Source: Halobacteriales archaeon QS_8_69_26 | Lineage (GTDB): Archaea > Halobacteriota > Halobacteria > Halobacteriales > SW-7-71-33 | Length of the DNA stretch: 64,000 bases | Direction: 5' to 3' | Assembly: GCA_003023195.1 (NCBI GenBank) | Contig: PXRX01000023.1 | Span: 91,699-155,698 of the forward strand | Shown here: positions 34,436-43,191 of the stretch, piece by piece | How the letters are laid out: the number at the start of each line of letters is the position of its first letter | How positions within the stretch are numbered: position 1 is the first letter of the stretch | Translations under genes and position numbers: made by a program | The notes under the pieces: model-generated | Database searches by the model: none | Told to the model about the DNA's origin: nothing | What the model saw: only the letters and a program-made list of their open reading frames with translations

Positions 34436-35791
34436 TTACTCGTCGTAGTGCCAGCGCCCGCCGACCTTCAGTTCGCGGACGTACCCCTCGGAGAGTTCCT
34501 CGCGGATCGCCTCCCGCGTCCGGCGTTCGAGTGTCCGGTCCTCGTCGGCGACCGCGACCGCCGCACAGGCGACCTGGATCGCCACGGCCCTGAGGTCCCG
34601 GACGTCGAGTTTGTCCAGGGTGTCGGCGTGGGTGTGGCCCCACCCGCGGCCGGACTCGCCGGAGACGGTGCTGACGAACGCCGCCGGGACGCCCTCCTCG
34701 ACGAACGCCCACTGGTCGCCGTGGGGGCTGACGGTGTCCGAGGTGGAGAGCGGTGCCCCCAGTTCGTCGGTGACCGACTCGAACGCCGCGCCGAGGGACT
34801 CGAACCCCTGGTGGCCGACCCGGAGGTCACGGGAGTTGCACGCGCCGTCGACGTTGAGGACGGCTCTCACGTCGTCCAGGTCGTGGCTGTCCGCCCAGTG
34901 GTAGGCGCCGTAGAGACCGATCTCTTCGGCTCCGAAGGTGACCAGGCGGACCCTGGTGTCGAGTTCCCCCTCGGCCCGGACGAGCAGTCGGCCGGCCTCG
35001 GCGACGATGGCGCACCCGGCGCCGTTGTCGTTGGCCCCCTCCGCGATGTCGTGGGCGTCGACGTGGGCCGTAACGAGTACTTCCTCGTCGGTGTCGGGGC
35101 CGACCACGGCCTCGACGTTCCGGGAGGTGGCGGGGTCGTTGCGACAGTCCACCGAGAGCGTCACCGACGGTCCGTCGGATCCGGTGCCGGCCTCGTCGGC
35201 CCACCGGGCGAGGCGGGATCCCAGTTCCTTCGACACCCCGACCGCGGGGATGGGACCGGGCCGCTCGTGGTAGCCCACCTCGCCGGTCGGCGGGAGTGCT
35301 CCCTCGACGTGGTTGCGGAAGACGAACCCGACCGCCCCTGCCTCGGCGGCGGCCGCGTACTTCTCCATCCGGTGGATCCACCGGTCGGCGTCCGGGGCGT
35401 CGCTGCTGGCCATCGCCACCGCGCCCTCCAGGTCCGCCGCCTCGAACTCCTCGTCGGTGCCGTGGCCCACGTCGACCAGTTCGGCCTCCACCTCGCCGGC
35501 GGGGGTCCCCGGGAGCGCTATCACCTCGTGGTCGGCCCGGTAGGACCGTTCGACCGGCGACCGGACCGTCAGCGAGGACTCCCCGCGCCACCACCCCGGT
35601 ATCGGGAACTCGTCGATCCGGACCTCGCGACACCCCGCGTCCTCGAACGCGTCGGCGACTCGCCGTGCGGCCGCCCGTTCGCCCTCCTGTCCCGCCATCC
35701 GGTTGCCCACGTCGACCAGGTCCTCCAGCAGGCTCCATCCCCGATCACTCGCGTATGCGTCCCCGAGAACGGCGTCCGGCAGTCGTGCCAT
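34436..35791 (-). CDS. M28 family peptidase
   Basis: A 451-residue zinc aminopeptidase-type protein with a PA-like insertion. Metal ligands are seen in TAHVDAHD (first His/Asp), GANDNGAG (bridging Asp), GAEEIGLYGA (catalytic and ligand Glu), a later LNVDGA and HTHADTLDKL (last His). It has no signal peptide, so it should be cytoplasmic. The ATG at 35791 is supported by an upstream AT-rich element at about 35816-35826. Frame openness beyond 35791 is not evidence of translation. It is convergent with the propeller gene. Confidence 0.9.
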   Translation of the reverse strand: MARLPDAVLGDAYASDRGWSLLEDLVDVGNRMAGQEGERAAARRVADAFEDAGCREVRIDEFPIPGWWRGESSLTVRSPVERSYRADHEVIALPGTPAGEVEAELVDVGHGTDEEFEAADLEGAVAMASSDAPDADRWIHRMEKYAAAAEAGAVGFVFRNHVEGALPPTGEVGYHERPGPIPAVGVSKELGSRLARWADEAGTGSDGPSVTLSVDCRNDPATSRNVEAVVGPDTDEEVLVTAHVDAHDIAEGANDNGAGCAIVAEAGRLLVRAEGELDTRVRLVTFGAEEIGLYGAYHWADSHDLDDVRAVLNVDGACNSRDLRVGHQGFESLGAAFESVTDELGAPLSTSDTVSPHGDQWAFVEEGVPAAFVSTVSGESGRGWGHTHADTLDKLDVRDLRAVAIQVACAAVAVADEDRTLERRTREAIREELSEGYVRELKVGGRWHYDE

Positions 35792-36153
35792 GGGATCCAC
35801 CGGGACCGACCCGGCAAGAATCCTGGGGGGGTTCGGACGCCCCGGCGCGGTCCTTGTCCCCGGCTGGGCTGGACTGGGGCATGCCGCCCGCTCCGGGGAC
35901 GGTTCGGGACTGCTGGACGCCACTCGTCGGGGATCCGGGGGCCGAACCCCCAGGAACGCAGGTTTCCGACCGAAACCCCGTTGCTGACAGGGTATTCCAC
36001 ACTTCATTGCGCGTCCGCACCGAACTGTGAACGAATGACCCGACGTCGGGTCGAACGGGGTGGACGCTGGCGAAGGGAGGACCGGCGGGACGGGCACCAC
36101 GCTCGTGACCGGCCGTCCGGCGATCGGTCCCCCTCCGGGTGCAGGGTGCAACG
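35792..36153. other. 362-bp divergent intergenic region
   Basis: Apart from the likely M28 promoter near 35820 I see nothing. No clear TATA box precedes the zinc-finger gene. Confidence 0.5.
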
Positions 36154-36576
36154 GTGAGCGGCCGGGAGTGTCCGGTCTGTGACGACGGGTTCGGCTTGGA
36201 AAAGGCCGTTCGCGACCACGCGTGGGACGCCCACGACGCCTGTCACCACTGTGGCGATACGTTCGGTGACCGGGACGCACTGTACACCCACTGGCTGGCG
36301 GCCCACGGCGAGGACCTCTCGGGGACCGAGAGTTCGGGCGGCGTCCTCGGCGTGGTTCTCGGTACGCTGGGTGCCGGCTGTGCGGCCTGTGGATCGGCGG
36401 CCCTGGCCGGGATCCTCTCGCTGTTCGGTGCCGGCGGCCTGCTGACCCTGCTCCCGCTCGACGGACTCGAGTTCTCCGTCCTCGCGCTCGTTGTGCTACT
36501 GCTCTCCATCTACTGGGTCGCGGAGGGGTTGCGTGGTGGACGGGTCAACGGTTGTCCCGTCGAGGTCGGACGGTGA
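36154..36576 (+). CDS. C2H2 zinc-finger protein with C-terminal membrane domain
   Basis: A 140-residue protein. Two zinc fingers follow one another: CPVC with HAWDAH, and CHHC with HWLAAH. After a short acidic linker the C-terminal half has two hydrophobic helices, the first preceded by GCAACGS, the second VLALVVLLLSIYWVAEG. This half resembles small membrane proteins with a Cys-x2-Cys pair. The GTG at 36154 gives MSGRECPVC; a GTG at 36139 is possible. It could be a membrane-bound metal or thiol sensor; function unknown. Confidence 0.75.
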   Translation: MSGRECPVCDDGFGLEKAVRDHAWDAHDACHHCGDTFGDRDALYTHWLAAHGEDLSGTESSGGVLGVVLGTLGAGCAACGSAALAGILSLFGAGGLLTLLPLDGLEFSVLALVVLLLSIYWVAEGLRGGRVNGCPVEVGR

Positions 36577-36709
36577 GCGACCGGAACCGACCCGTCGATG
36601 ATCCCCGGACGGGGTAGAGCGGTCGGGCACACCCATCGAGGGTGTGGTCGCGGGTCCGCCCGCCGGTCGACTGGTGTCGGATCCCCCGGAACGACCGGCC
36701 GCACCATAA

Positions 36710-36725
36710 TTTCATCCGGATGAAA
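36710..36725. promoter_or_regulatory. 16-bp perfect palindrome TTTCATCCGGATGAAA
   Basis: A perfect palindrome immediately upstream of an AT-rich promoter (TTATTTAAGTATC, about 36734-36746) for the two-gene unit starting at 36778. It lies just before the TATA box, where BRE would be, so a bound protein could block or help TFB. Confidence 0.55.
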
Positions 36726-36777
36726 ATGTTAAGATTATTTAAGTATCTATTATTGTGTTCGTCATCCACTGTCGAGC

Positions 36778-37191
36778 ATGGGAGTACAGGAGAATCCGGA
36801 ACTGTTCGACTTCGAGACGACCGAGGCCGTCGCGGAGTTCGGGGACTCGCAGCACCCCAACCTCCAGATAATCGCCGAGTACAACGCGGAGGTGTACAAC
36901 GACCTCTTCGTTGCGGACGGGGTGGTGGACGAGGTCGGTGGCCGGGAGGCCTACGACCGACAGCGGGAGAAGGTGGAGTCCTTCCTGCGACTGGATCTGC
37001 TGGACCGCGACGCCTACCAGGACATCGTTCCCCGGGCGGGGTCCGCCGAACTGTTCGTCACCCGCGCCGAGAGCGTGTACCTCGTCCGGGCCTTCCGGAA
37101 CGGCGACGGACTGTTCGTCTCGACCCGGCGCAACGGGTTGGTGGACGACATGATAGACGTCGTCTGCGGGCTGGTCGACGGTGGTGAGTGA
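36778..37191 (+). CDS. Uncharacterised haloarchaeal protein paired with a DUF7504-like protein
   Basis: A 137-residue soluble alpha/beta protein that I cannot name. The C-terminal half reads AELFVTRAESVYLVRAFRNG, then GLFVSTRRNGLVDDMIDVV, a compact sensor-like fold. It has a strong AT-rich promoter and a palindrome upstream. It overlaps the next gene by eight bases, so the two are translated together. Confidence 0.78.
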   Translation: MGVQENPELFDFETTEAVAEFGDSQHPNLQIIAEYNAEVYNDLFVADGVVDEVGGREAYDRQREKVESFLRLDLLDRDAYQDIVPRAGSAELFVTRAESVYLVRAFRNGDGLFVSTRRNGLVDDMIDVVCGLVDGGE

Positions 37192-37810
37192 CGTGTCGTC
37201 GAGTGGGGACGGTGGGCGGGAGGTCGACCTTCCCGTGGGGATCGGTCGTCACACCTCGACGTTGCTGGTCGGGGACGCCTACGACCGGACGGTACGGGAC
37301 GTCTGTAACTCGCTATTGAACCTGGAGGACGACCGGCCGGTCCGGGTCGTCCCGGTCACGTTCCACCACTCCTCGGCCGAAGTGGTCGAGCGCTGGCGGG
37401 CCGTCAACGGGCCCCTCCCCGAGGAGATGGTGGTCATCGTGGTCAGCGAGAGCCAGACGTGGTCGAGCGGACGTGACGGCAGTCTGCACGACAACGTGGA
37501 CGTGGGCTATGCCAGTCCGACGGACATCACCGGGCTCGGCATCAACATCCAGCGGGCACTGACCCAGGACCGGACGCGGACCGTCGTCTGCTTCGACGAC
37601 CTCACCAATCTCCTCATGTACGTCGACGACCAGATCGTCTTCCGGTTCATCCGGGCGCTCGGGGGCAACATTCTCGCCGCGGACGGCACCATCCACTACC
37701 ACCTCGACCCCTCCGCCCACGACCGCCAGGTCCGGAACACGTTCCGGACGGCGGTCGACGCCGTCGTCGAAATCGATGACGACGGCGAGGTGAAGCTCCT
37801 GGAGCGCTGA
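37184..37810 (+). CDS. DUF7504-like RecA-fold protein
   Basis: A 208-residue protein. It matches my memory of the haloarchaeal DUF7504 family: STLLVGDAYD at the start, SPTDITGLGINIQRAL in the middle, then VVCFDDLTNLLMYVDDQIVF and HYHLDPSAHD near the end. The fold is RecA/KaiC-like but the P-loop lysine is missing, so ATP binding is doubtful. Members are often beside signalling genes. The GTG at 37184 is chosen (GTG at 37181 also possible), overlapping the previous gene. Confidence 0.78.
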   Translation: MSDVSSSGDGGREVDLPVGIGRHTSTLLVGDAYDRTVRDVCNSLLNLEDDRPVRVVPVTFHHSSAEVVERWRAVNGPLPEEMVVIVVSESQTWSSGRDGSLHDNVDVGYASPTDITGLGINIQRALTQDRTRTVVCFDDLTNLLMYVDDQIVFRFIRALGGNILAADGTIHYHLDPSAHDRQVRNTFRTAVDAVVEIDDDGEVKLLER

Positions 37811-37921
37811 AGGCGATCCCGAGGGGTTTTCCCGCCAACGACCCCTCCGAGACGTGGACCACAGGACGCGCTGGATCGGTGTGAACCGCGACCCCGATAG
37901 CCGTTGCGACGGGGGGAACCC

Positions 37922-38389
37922 GTGACCGGGGAGTCGGACGACGGACGGCCGGTCGACCTCGACGAGGTCGACCTCGTGGGCGGGGAGTACCTCGAACACC
38001 ACGGCTTCCTCTCGTGGCTCGGCCTGGAGGTCGAGGCGGTCGAGGAGGGCTGGCTCCGGATGTCGGTTCCCTACGACGAGAAGCTCGCGAACCTCGACGC
38101 CGCCGGCACAGTCCACGGGGGCGTCGTCGCGACGCTCGTCGACACCGCCAGCGGCCACGCCATCCGGACGACGTTCGACGACCCCGCCTCGGTCGGCGTG
38201 TCCACCGTCGAGGTCAACACCAGGTACCTCCCTCCGGCCCGGGACGACCCAATCGCGACGGCCGAGGTGGTCCGGGCCGGCGGATCCCTGGGCGTGACCG
38301 ACCTGGTCGTCGAGTCGACCGGTCCGGACGGCGAGGACACGGTCGTCGCCGTCGGGGGGACGACCTACCGGCTGTTCCGGGACGGCTGA
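37922..38389 (+). CDS. PaaI-type hotdog thioesterase
   Basis: A 155-residue hotdog-fold protein. The active-site segment is AGTVHGGVVATLVDTASGHA, and VEVNTRYLPPAR is the following strand pair, as in PaaI-type thioesterases that hydrolyse phenylacetyl- or other aryl-CoA. The start is a GTG at 37922. An acidic N-terminal tail of about 20 residues is typical of halophiles. It stands alone between the DUF7504-like gene and an ABC exporter. Confidence 0.87.
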   Translation: MTGESDDGRPVDLDEVDLVGGEYLEHHGFLSWLGLEVEAVEEGWLRMSVPYDEKLANLDAAGTVHGGVVATLVDTASGHAIRTTFDDPASVGVSTVEVNTRYLPPARDDPIATAEVVRAGGSLGVTDLVVESTGPDGEDTVVAVGGTTYRLFRDG

Positions 38390-38468
38390 TCCCGACCCCT
38401 GGACCGATCGGGTCACGGAGCGATTCGTATGCCTTTTTTGTCCCCGAGGAGAAATCGAAACGTCGAGT

Positions 38469-39437
38469 ATGACGACGATATCGACCGACGGGTTGACCCG
38501 CCGGTTCGGCGACGTTGTGGCGGTCGACGGCCTGACGATGACCGTCGAACGGGAGGAAGTGTACGGTTTCCTCGGCCCCAACGGGGCGGGGAAGTCGACG
38601 ACCATCGACATGCTCCTGGGGTTCAAGAAGCCGAGTGCGGGGAGCGCGACGGTCCTCGGCGAGGACGTGACGAAGCGCTCGCGGGCAGTCCGGTCGCGGA
38701 TCGGCCTGCTCCCGGAGGGGTACGAACTGTACCGGAACCTGACCGGACGGGAGCTGATAGCGTCCGCCATCGAGACGAAGGGTGCCCACGACGACCCCGA
38801 CGAGATACTGGACCGGGTGGGGCTCGACCCGGACGACGCCCGCCGGGCCGTCGGGGACTACTCGACGGGGATGACCCAGCGGGCGGCCCTGGGTGTCGCC
38901 CTGGCCGGGGAACCGGACCTGCTCATCCTCGACGAGCCCTCCTCGGGCCTGGACCCGAAGGGGATCAAGCTCCTCCGGCGGATCGTCCGCCAGGAGGCCG
39001 AGCGCGGGGCGACGGTGTTCTTCTCCTCGCACCACCTCGACCAGGTCGAACGGGTCTGCGACAGGGTGGGGATCCTCCACGACGGTCGGCTGGTGGCGGA
39101 GAACGCCGTCGACGACCTCCGGGAGGAACTCGACGCCGGCGCCACCATGGAGGTCGACGTCGACGCCGTCCCCGACGACCTGGGGATGGACGACGTCGAA
39201 GGGGTCGGGGGTGTGACCGTCGACGGCACCACCGTCCAGGTAACCTGCCGGCGACCCGGCGCCAAGATGCCCGCGCTCCGGCGGATCGACGACCGGGCGA
39301 CCGTCGAGGACGTCGTCATCGAGGACGCCTCCCTGGAGTCCGTCTTCGAGGAGTACACCGCAGAGGGGATCGATGGATCGGCCGAGGGAAGTGCTGACGC
39401 GACCGATCCACAGCGCCAGGCAGCGGAGGGTGACTGA
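38469..39437 (+). CDS. ABC-2 type exporter ATP-binding protein
   Basis: A 322-residue ATPase. Motifs are GPNGAGKSTT (Walker A), YSTGMTQRAAL (signature, S-T-G-M form), LLILDEPSSGLDP (Walker B) and SSHHL (switch). After the ATPase core a beta-rich C-terminal domain (about residues 225-300) is similar to NosF/CcmA-type exporters. A TATA-like GCCTTTTTTG lies about 30 nt before the ATG. The permease follows two bases later. Substrate unknown. Confidence 0.9.
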   Translation: MTTISTDGLTRRFGDVVAVDGLTMTVEREEVYGFLGPNGAGKSTTIDMLLGFKKPSAGSATVLGEDVTKRSRAVRSRIGLLPEGYELYRNLTGRELIASAIETKGAHDDPDEILDRVGLDPDDARRAVGDYSTGMTQRAALGVALAGEPDLLILDEPSSGLDPKGIKLLRRIVRQEAERGATVFFSSHHLDQVERVCDRVGILHDGRLVAENAVDDLREELDAGATMEVDVDAVPDDLGMDDVEGVGGVTVDGTTVQVTCRRPGAKMPALRRIDDRATVEDVVIEDASLESVFEEYTAEGIDGSAEGSADATDPQRQAAEGD

Positions 39438-39439
39438 CG

Positions 39440-40285
39440 ATGGGGTTCGCCACCGTCTTCAAGGACGACGTCCGGAACGCCGCCCGTTCGTACGTCGTGG
39501 TCGGGGTCATCGGCGTCTTCGCGGCGCTGGTTAGCCTCGTGTTCATCGCGGAAATCGACGTCTACGACGCGCCGTTCCGTGCTATCTTCGACGCGTCGTT
39601 CCTGCTGTTCATGATATTCCCGCTGGTCATCGCCCCCCTGACCTATCTCGCCATCGCCGGGGACCGGAGCCGTGGCACGATCAAGTTCGTCCTCGGACTC
39701 CCGAACTCGCGCCTGGAGTACTTCTTCGCGAAGTACGTCTCGCGGGCGACCATCGCGGTCGCCGCCGTCGCCATCGCGACGGGCTCTGCGTTCCTCATTG
39801 CCGCCCTCTTCTACGTCGAATCGCCCGACTTCGTCCGGTTCCTGAAGTTCCTCGGTCTGTCGGCCCTGTTCGCCATGGCGATGGCCGGCACGTTCGTCAC
39901 CGTCTCCGCGATGACCCGGACCCGCTCGCGGGCGATGATCGGGGTCTTCGGCGCGTACTTCGTGCTCGGCCCGTTCTGGCTGGGGTTCATCCCGGTCATC
40001 GGTCTCGACACCGTCGTGGACGCCATCACGTCCGCCCTGGGGGTCGAACTCGCGGAGTCGACGCGCCAGCTGATCGGCGTCCTCTCGCCCTCGACGGCCT
40101 ACCTGGAATCGACCGAGCTCATCTACACCGGCGTCTTCGAGCGGTATCGGGCGATATCGTCCATCCGCTCGGAGACCGACTACCTCGCGGATCGGACCTG
40201 GTTCGCCGTCCTCGTGATGGCGGCCTGGGCGACGGTCGTTCCGCTCCTGGGGTTCCTGCGGTTCCGGTCGGTCGAGGTCGGGTAA
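39440..40285 (+). CDS. ABC-2 type transporter permease
   Basis: A 281-residue membrane protein with six hydrophobic segments and the ABC-2 pattern: a short amphipathic N-terminus (VFKDDVRNAARS), a large first loop with GDRSRGTIKFVLGLP between helices 2 and 3 (the coupling region), and a final helix ending with basic FRFRSVE. It forms a module with the preceding ATPase. Confidence 0.9.
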   Translation: MGFATVFKDDVRNAARSYVVVGVIGVFAALVSLVFIAEIDVYDAPFRAIFDASFLLFMIFPLVIAPLTYLAIAGDRSRGTIKFVLGLPNSRLEYFFAKYVSRATIAVAAVAIATGSAFLIAALFYVESPDFVRFLKFLGLSALFAMAMAGTFVTVSAMTRTRSRAMIGVFGAYFVLGPFWLGFIPVIGLDTVVDAITSALGVELAESTRQLIGVLSPSTAYLESTELIYTGVFERYRAISSIRSETDYLADRTWFAVLVMAAWATVVPLLGFLRFRSVEVG

Positions 40286-40346
40286 CCCCTTCGGCGCGCG
40301 GGCGAAAGGACAAGAGACTTGACCGGTCCCGGCGAACCGCGGAGGC

Positions 40347-41312
40347 ATGAAGGCGATCGTGCTCGCTGGGGGCTACGCGACACGTCTGTGGCCCATCACG
40401 ATGGACCGACCGAAGATGTTTCTCCCGATCGGTCGGTCGACCGTGATAGACCGGATCTTCCAGGAACTGGAGGAGGACGACCGGATCTCCGAGGTCTACG
40501 TCTCGACGAACGAGCGCTTCGCCGGGGACTTCCAGGAGTACCTGGCCGACGGCGACTACGGCAAGGCCCAGTTGTCGGTGGAGGACACCACCGAGGAGGA
40601 CGAGAAGTTCGGGGTCGTGGGCGCGCTCGCCCAGCTGGTCGACCGGGAGGGCATCGACGAGGACACCCTCGTCATCGCCGGCGACAACCTGATCAGCTTC
40701 GACGTCTCGGACTTCCTCGACTTCTTCCAGGCGAAGGGGGCACCGACCCTGGCGGCCTACGACGTGGGATCGCGGGAGCGAGCGACGTCCTACGGCATCG
40801 TCGACCTGGACGGCGACCGGATCGTCGACTTCCAGGAGAAGCCCGACGAGCCGAGTTCGACGCTGGTTTCGATCGCCTGCTACGCGTTCCCCGCGGAGTC
40901 ACTGGGCCTGCTGGAGGAGTACCTCGCCGGGGACAACAACCCCGACGAACCGGGGTGGTTCGTCCAGTGGCTCCAGTCCAGGCGCTCCACCTACGCCTTC
41001 AGCTTCGAGGGTGCCTGGTTCGACATCGGCACGCCCGAGTCCTACCTCGACGCCGTCGCCTGGCACCTCGACGGCGACTCGGTCGTCGAGGACGGCGCCC
41101 AGGTGACCGCCTCCGACGTCGGCGAGAACGTCCACGTCATGCCGGGCGCGAAGGTGCGCGACGCCTCCCTCGAACGCGCCGTCGTGTTCCCCGACGCCAG
41201 GATCCGGGACGCCGACGTCTACGGGTCGGTCGTCGACGAACACGCCCGCGTCGAGGGGCTGGACCTCTCGGGTGCACTGATCGGGTCGTACTCGCAGGTC
41301 AGCGGCGAGTGA
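40347..41312 (+). CDS. Sugar-phosphate nucleotidyltransferase (NDP-sugar pyrophosphorylase)
   Basis: A 321-residue enzyme making an NDP-sugar from sugar 1-phosphate and NTP. The N-terminal signature is AIVLAGGYATRLWPIT with KMFLPI (nucleotide loop and catalytic lysine), IAGDN holds the metal aspartate, and FDIGTPESY is the sugar-binding stretch. The C-terminal 70 residues form a short left-handed beta-helix (VIPG-like turns). It resembles glucose-1-phosphate thymidylyl- or uridylyltransferases. The sugar and nucleotide are not decided. It probably serves glycan or N-glycosylation pathways. Confidence 0.92.
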   Translation: MKAIVLAGGYATRLWPITMDRPKMFLPIGRSTVIDRIFQELEEDDRISEVYVSTNERFAGDFQEYLADGDYGKAQLSVEDTTEEDEKFGVVGALAQLVDREGIDEDTLVIAGDNLISFDVSDFLDFFQAKGAPTLAAYDVGSRERATSYGIVDLDGDRIVDFQEKPDEPSSTLVSIACYAFPAESLGLLEEYLAGDNNPDEPGWFVQWLQSRRSTYAFSFEGAWFDIGTPESYLDAVAWHLDGDSVVEDGAQVTASDVGENVHVMPGAKVRDASLERAVVFPDARIRDADVYGSVVDEHARVEGLDLSGALIGSYSQVSGE

Positions 41313-41327
41313 CGGTCGCCCGGGCCC

Positions 41328-42095
41328 CTAGCAAAGCTCGGCGTCGGTAATTTCGATCGTCCCGCGGGTCCCCTCCCAGCGGGTGTCGAACGACAGGTCC
41401 AGCGGCCGGTCCATGTGCGGACCGTCGACGACCAGCGTCTCGAACTCGCCGCCCTCACCCAGCGGGTGGACCCCGTACTCCTCGTTCAACTCGCGCAGGT
41501 CGTCGAGGGCCTCCCTGTCCAGTGACCGACCCAGCCACGACTCGTCGAGACCCCTGGCAGCCACCTGGATTATCCGGATCTCGAACCCCGCTTCCAGCAT
41601 CTCGTCGGCCAGCGCCCAGGGGTCCCGGCGCCAGAGCGGCGCGAACAGTTCCGCATTCAGGCGCTCGCACATCCCCCGGATCCGCTCGGTCTGGTACTCG
41701 CTCTCGACGGCCCCGGCGGTGACCCCTGCCAGCCCGCCCGACAACTCCTCCGAGAGGTCCGAGAGCGCCGCCTCCATCGGTTCGAGTTCGGCGTCGCCCC
41801 GTGCGGTCGAGTCGTGGTCGTCCTCGCCCGTCTCGAACGCCGCCGGCTCCACCTCGACGAGTTCGATCCCGATGGACTCGGCGGCCAGGCGGGCCAGATG
41901 GGTCGCGGGGACGTGGTACATGTAGGAGTCGCCCTCCGGGTGGACCGTCAGCAGTCGGCGCACGTCCCGCCCCGACTCCAGCGCCCGGTAGAGGGCGAAC
42001 GAGGAGTCCTTCCCGCCGGAGAAGAGGCTCACCCAGGCGCCGTCACCGTCCGTAGTTTCGCTTTCCTCCGATCCGCCTGCCCGGTCGTCGCTCAT
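41328..42095 (-). CDS. dph6: Diphthine--ammonia ligase
   Basis: A 255-residue ATP-PPase of the Dph6 family, which amidates diphthine to diphthamide on translation elongation factor 2. The P-loop is SLFSGGKDSSFALY and the C-terminal family signature is GEGGEFETLVVDGP. GVTAGAVESEYQTERIRGMC is also typical. It is convergent with the nucleotidyltransferase gene, 15 bases apart. Confidence 0.9.
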   Translation of the reverse strand: MSDDRAGGSEESETTDGDGAWVSLFSGGKDSSFALYRALESGRDVRRLLTVHPEGDSYMYHVPATHLARLAAESIGIELVEVEPAAFETGEDDHDSTARGDAELEPMEAALSDLSEELSGGLAGVTAGAVESEYQTERIRGMCERLNAELFAPLWRRDPWALADEMLEAGFEIRIIQVAARGLDESWLGRSLDREALDDLRELNEEYGVHPLGEGGEFETLVVDGPHMDRPLDLSFDTRWEGTRGTIEITDAELC

Positions 42096-42171
42096 GTCAC
42101 CGGGACGGGGCTGCCCGAATTTAGGCGTGGCGTTGCTCTTGCCAACGGAGCACGTCGGACCTCGACGGGGA

Positions 42172-43191
42172 TCAGAACTCGTAGGCCCGCCGGATCCGGT
42201 CCTCGATCCGGACGGCGGCGGGGAGGTAGTAGTCCTCGACCGCGTGCAGGGGGAAGGGCACGTCGAACCCGGTGATCCGTTCGACGGGCGCCTCCTGGTA
42301 CACGAGCGCCTCCTCCTGGACCGTCGCGACCACCTCGGCGCCCATCCCGGCGGTCTTGGGCCCCTCGTGGACGACGGCGGTCCGGCCGGTCTTCTTCGCG
42401 GACTCGGCGATGGTCTCCCGGTCCAGCGGGGAGAGCGTCCGGAGGTCGACGACTTCGACGTCGATGTCGCCGTCCAGTTCGCTCGCGGCGACCATCGTCG
42501 GCTTGGTCATCGCGCCGTAGGTGAACACCGACACGTCCGACCCCTGCCGGCGGACGGCGGCCTCGCCAAGGTCGACAGTGTAGGGGTCCGCCGGGACCGG
42601 CTGGCGGAACGCCCGGTAGATCTTCTTGGGTTCGAGGAAGACGACGGGGTCGGGGTCGCGGATGGCCGCCGCGAGCAGGCCCTTGGCGTCGTAGGGGGTG
42701 GAGGGGACCGCGACCTTCAGGCCGGGCTGGTGGACGAAGAAGGCCTCGGTGGACTCGGAGTGGTGCTCGGGGGCGTCGATCCCACCGCCGTAGGGCGCGC
42801 GCACGACCATCGGGCAGGTGTACTGGCCCTGCGAGCGAGCGCGCAGGCGGGCGGCGTGGCTCACGAGCTGGTCGAACGCGGGGTAGACGAACCCCATGAA
42901 CTGTATCTCCGCGACGGGACGCATCCCGTGGGTGGCGAGACCGATGGCCGACCCGACGATGCCGGACTCGGCCAGGGGCGTGTCGACCACACGCTCCTCG
43001 CCGAAGGTGTCCAGGAGGCCGTCGGTCGCCCGGAAGACGCCCCCGTTGTCCCCGACGTCCTCGCCCAGGACCATCACGGAGTCGTCCCGGAGCATCTCCG
43101 CGGCCAGGCCGTCCCGGACGGCCTCGACCAGCGTGAGGTCGTCCTCGCCGCCGGGGGAGTCACGACTCGCCTGCGGGGTCCCCGTGCTCAC
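42172..43191 (-). CDS. 2-oxoacid (pyruvate-type) dehydrogenase E1 component, beta subunit
   Basis: A 339-residue transketolase-like protein. Landmarks are GEDVGDNGGVFRAT, RVVDTPLAESGIVG and HHSESTEAFF; the C-terminal domain has TYGAMTKPTMVAA. It starts with a GTG that overlaps the alpha-subunit stop (GTGA), so it is the second gene of the unit. It could act on pyruvate, branched-chain 2-oxo acids or acetoin. No E2 or E3 gene lies next to it in this window. Confidence 0.9.
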   Translation of the reverse strand: MSTGTPQASRDSPGGEDDLTLVEAVRDGLAAEMLRDDSVMVLGEDVGDNGGVFRATDGLLDTFGEERVVDTPLAESGIVGSAIGLATHGMRPVAEIQFMGFVYPAFDQLVSHAARLRARSQGQYTCPMVVRAPYGGGIDAPEHHSESTEAFFVHQPGLKVAVPSTPYDAKGLLAAAIRDPDPVVFLEPKKIYRAFRQPVPADPYTVDLGEAAVRRQGSDVSVFTYGAMTKPTMVAASELDGDIDVEVVDLRTLSPLDRETIAESAKKTGRTAVVHEGPKTAGMGAEVVATVQEEALVYQEAPVERITGFDVPFPLHAVEDYYLPAAVRIEDRIRRAYEF

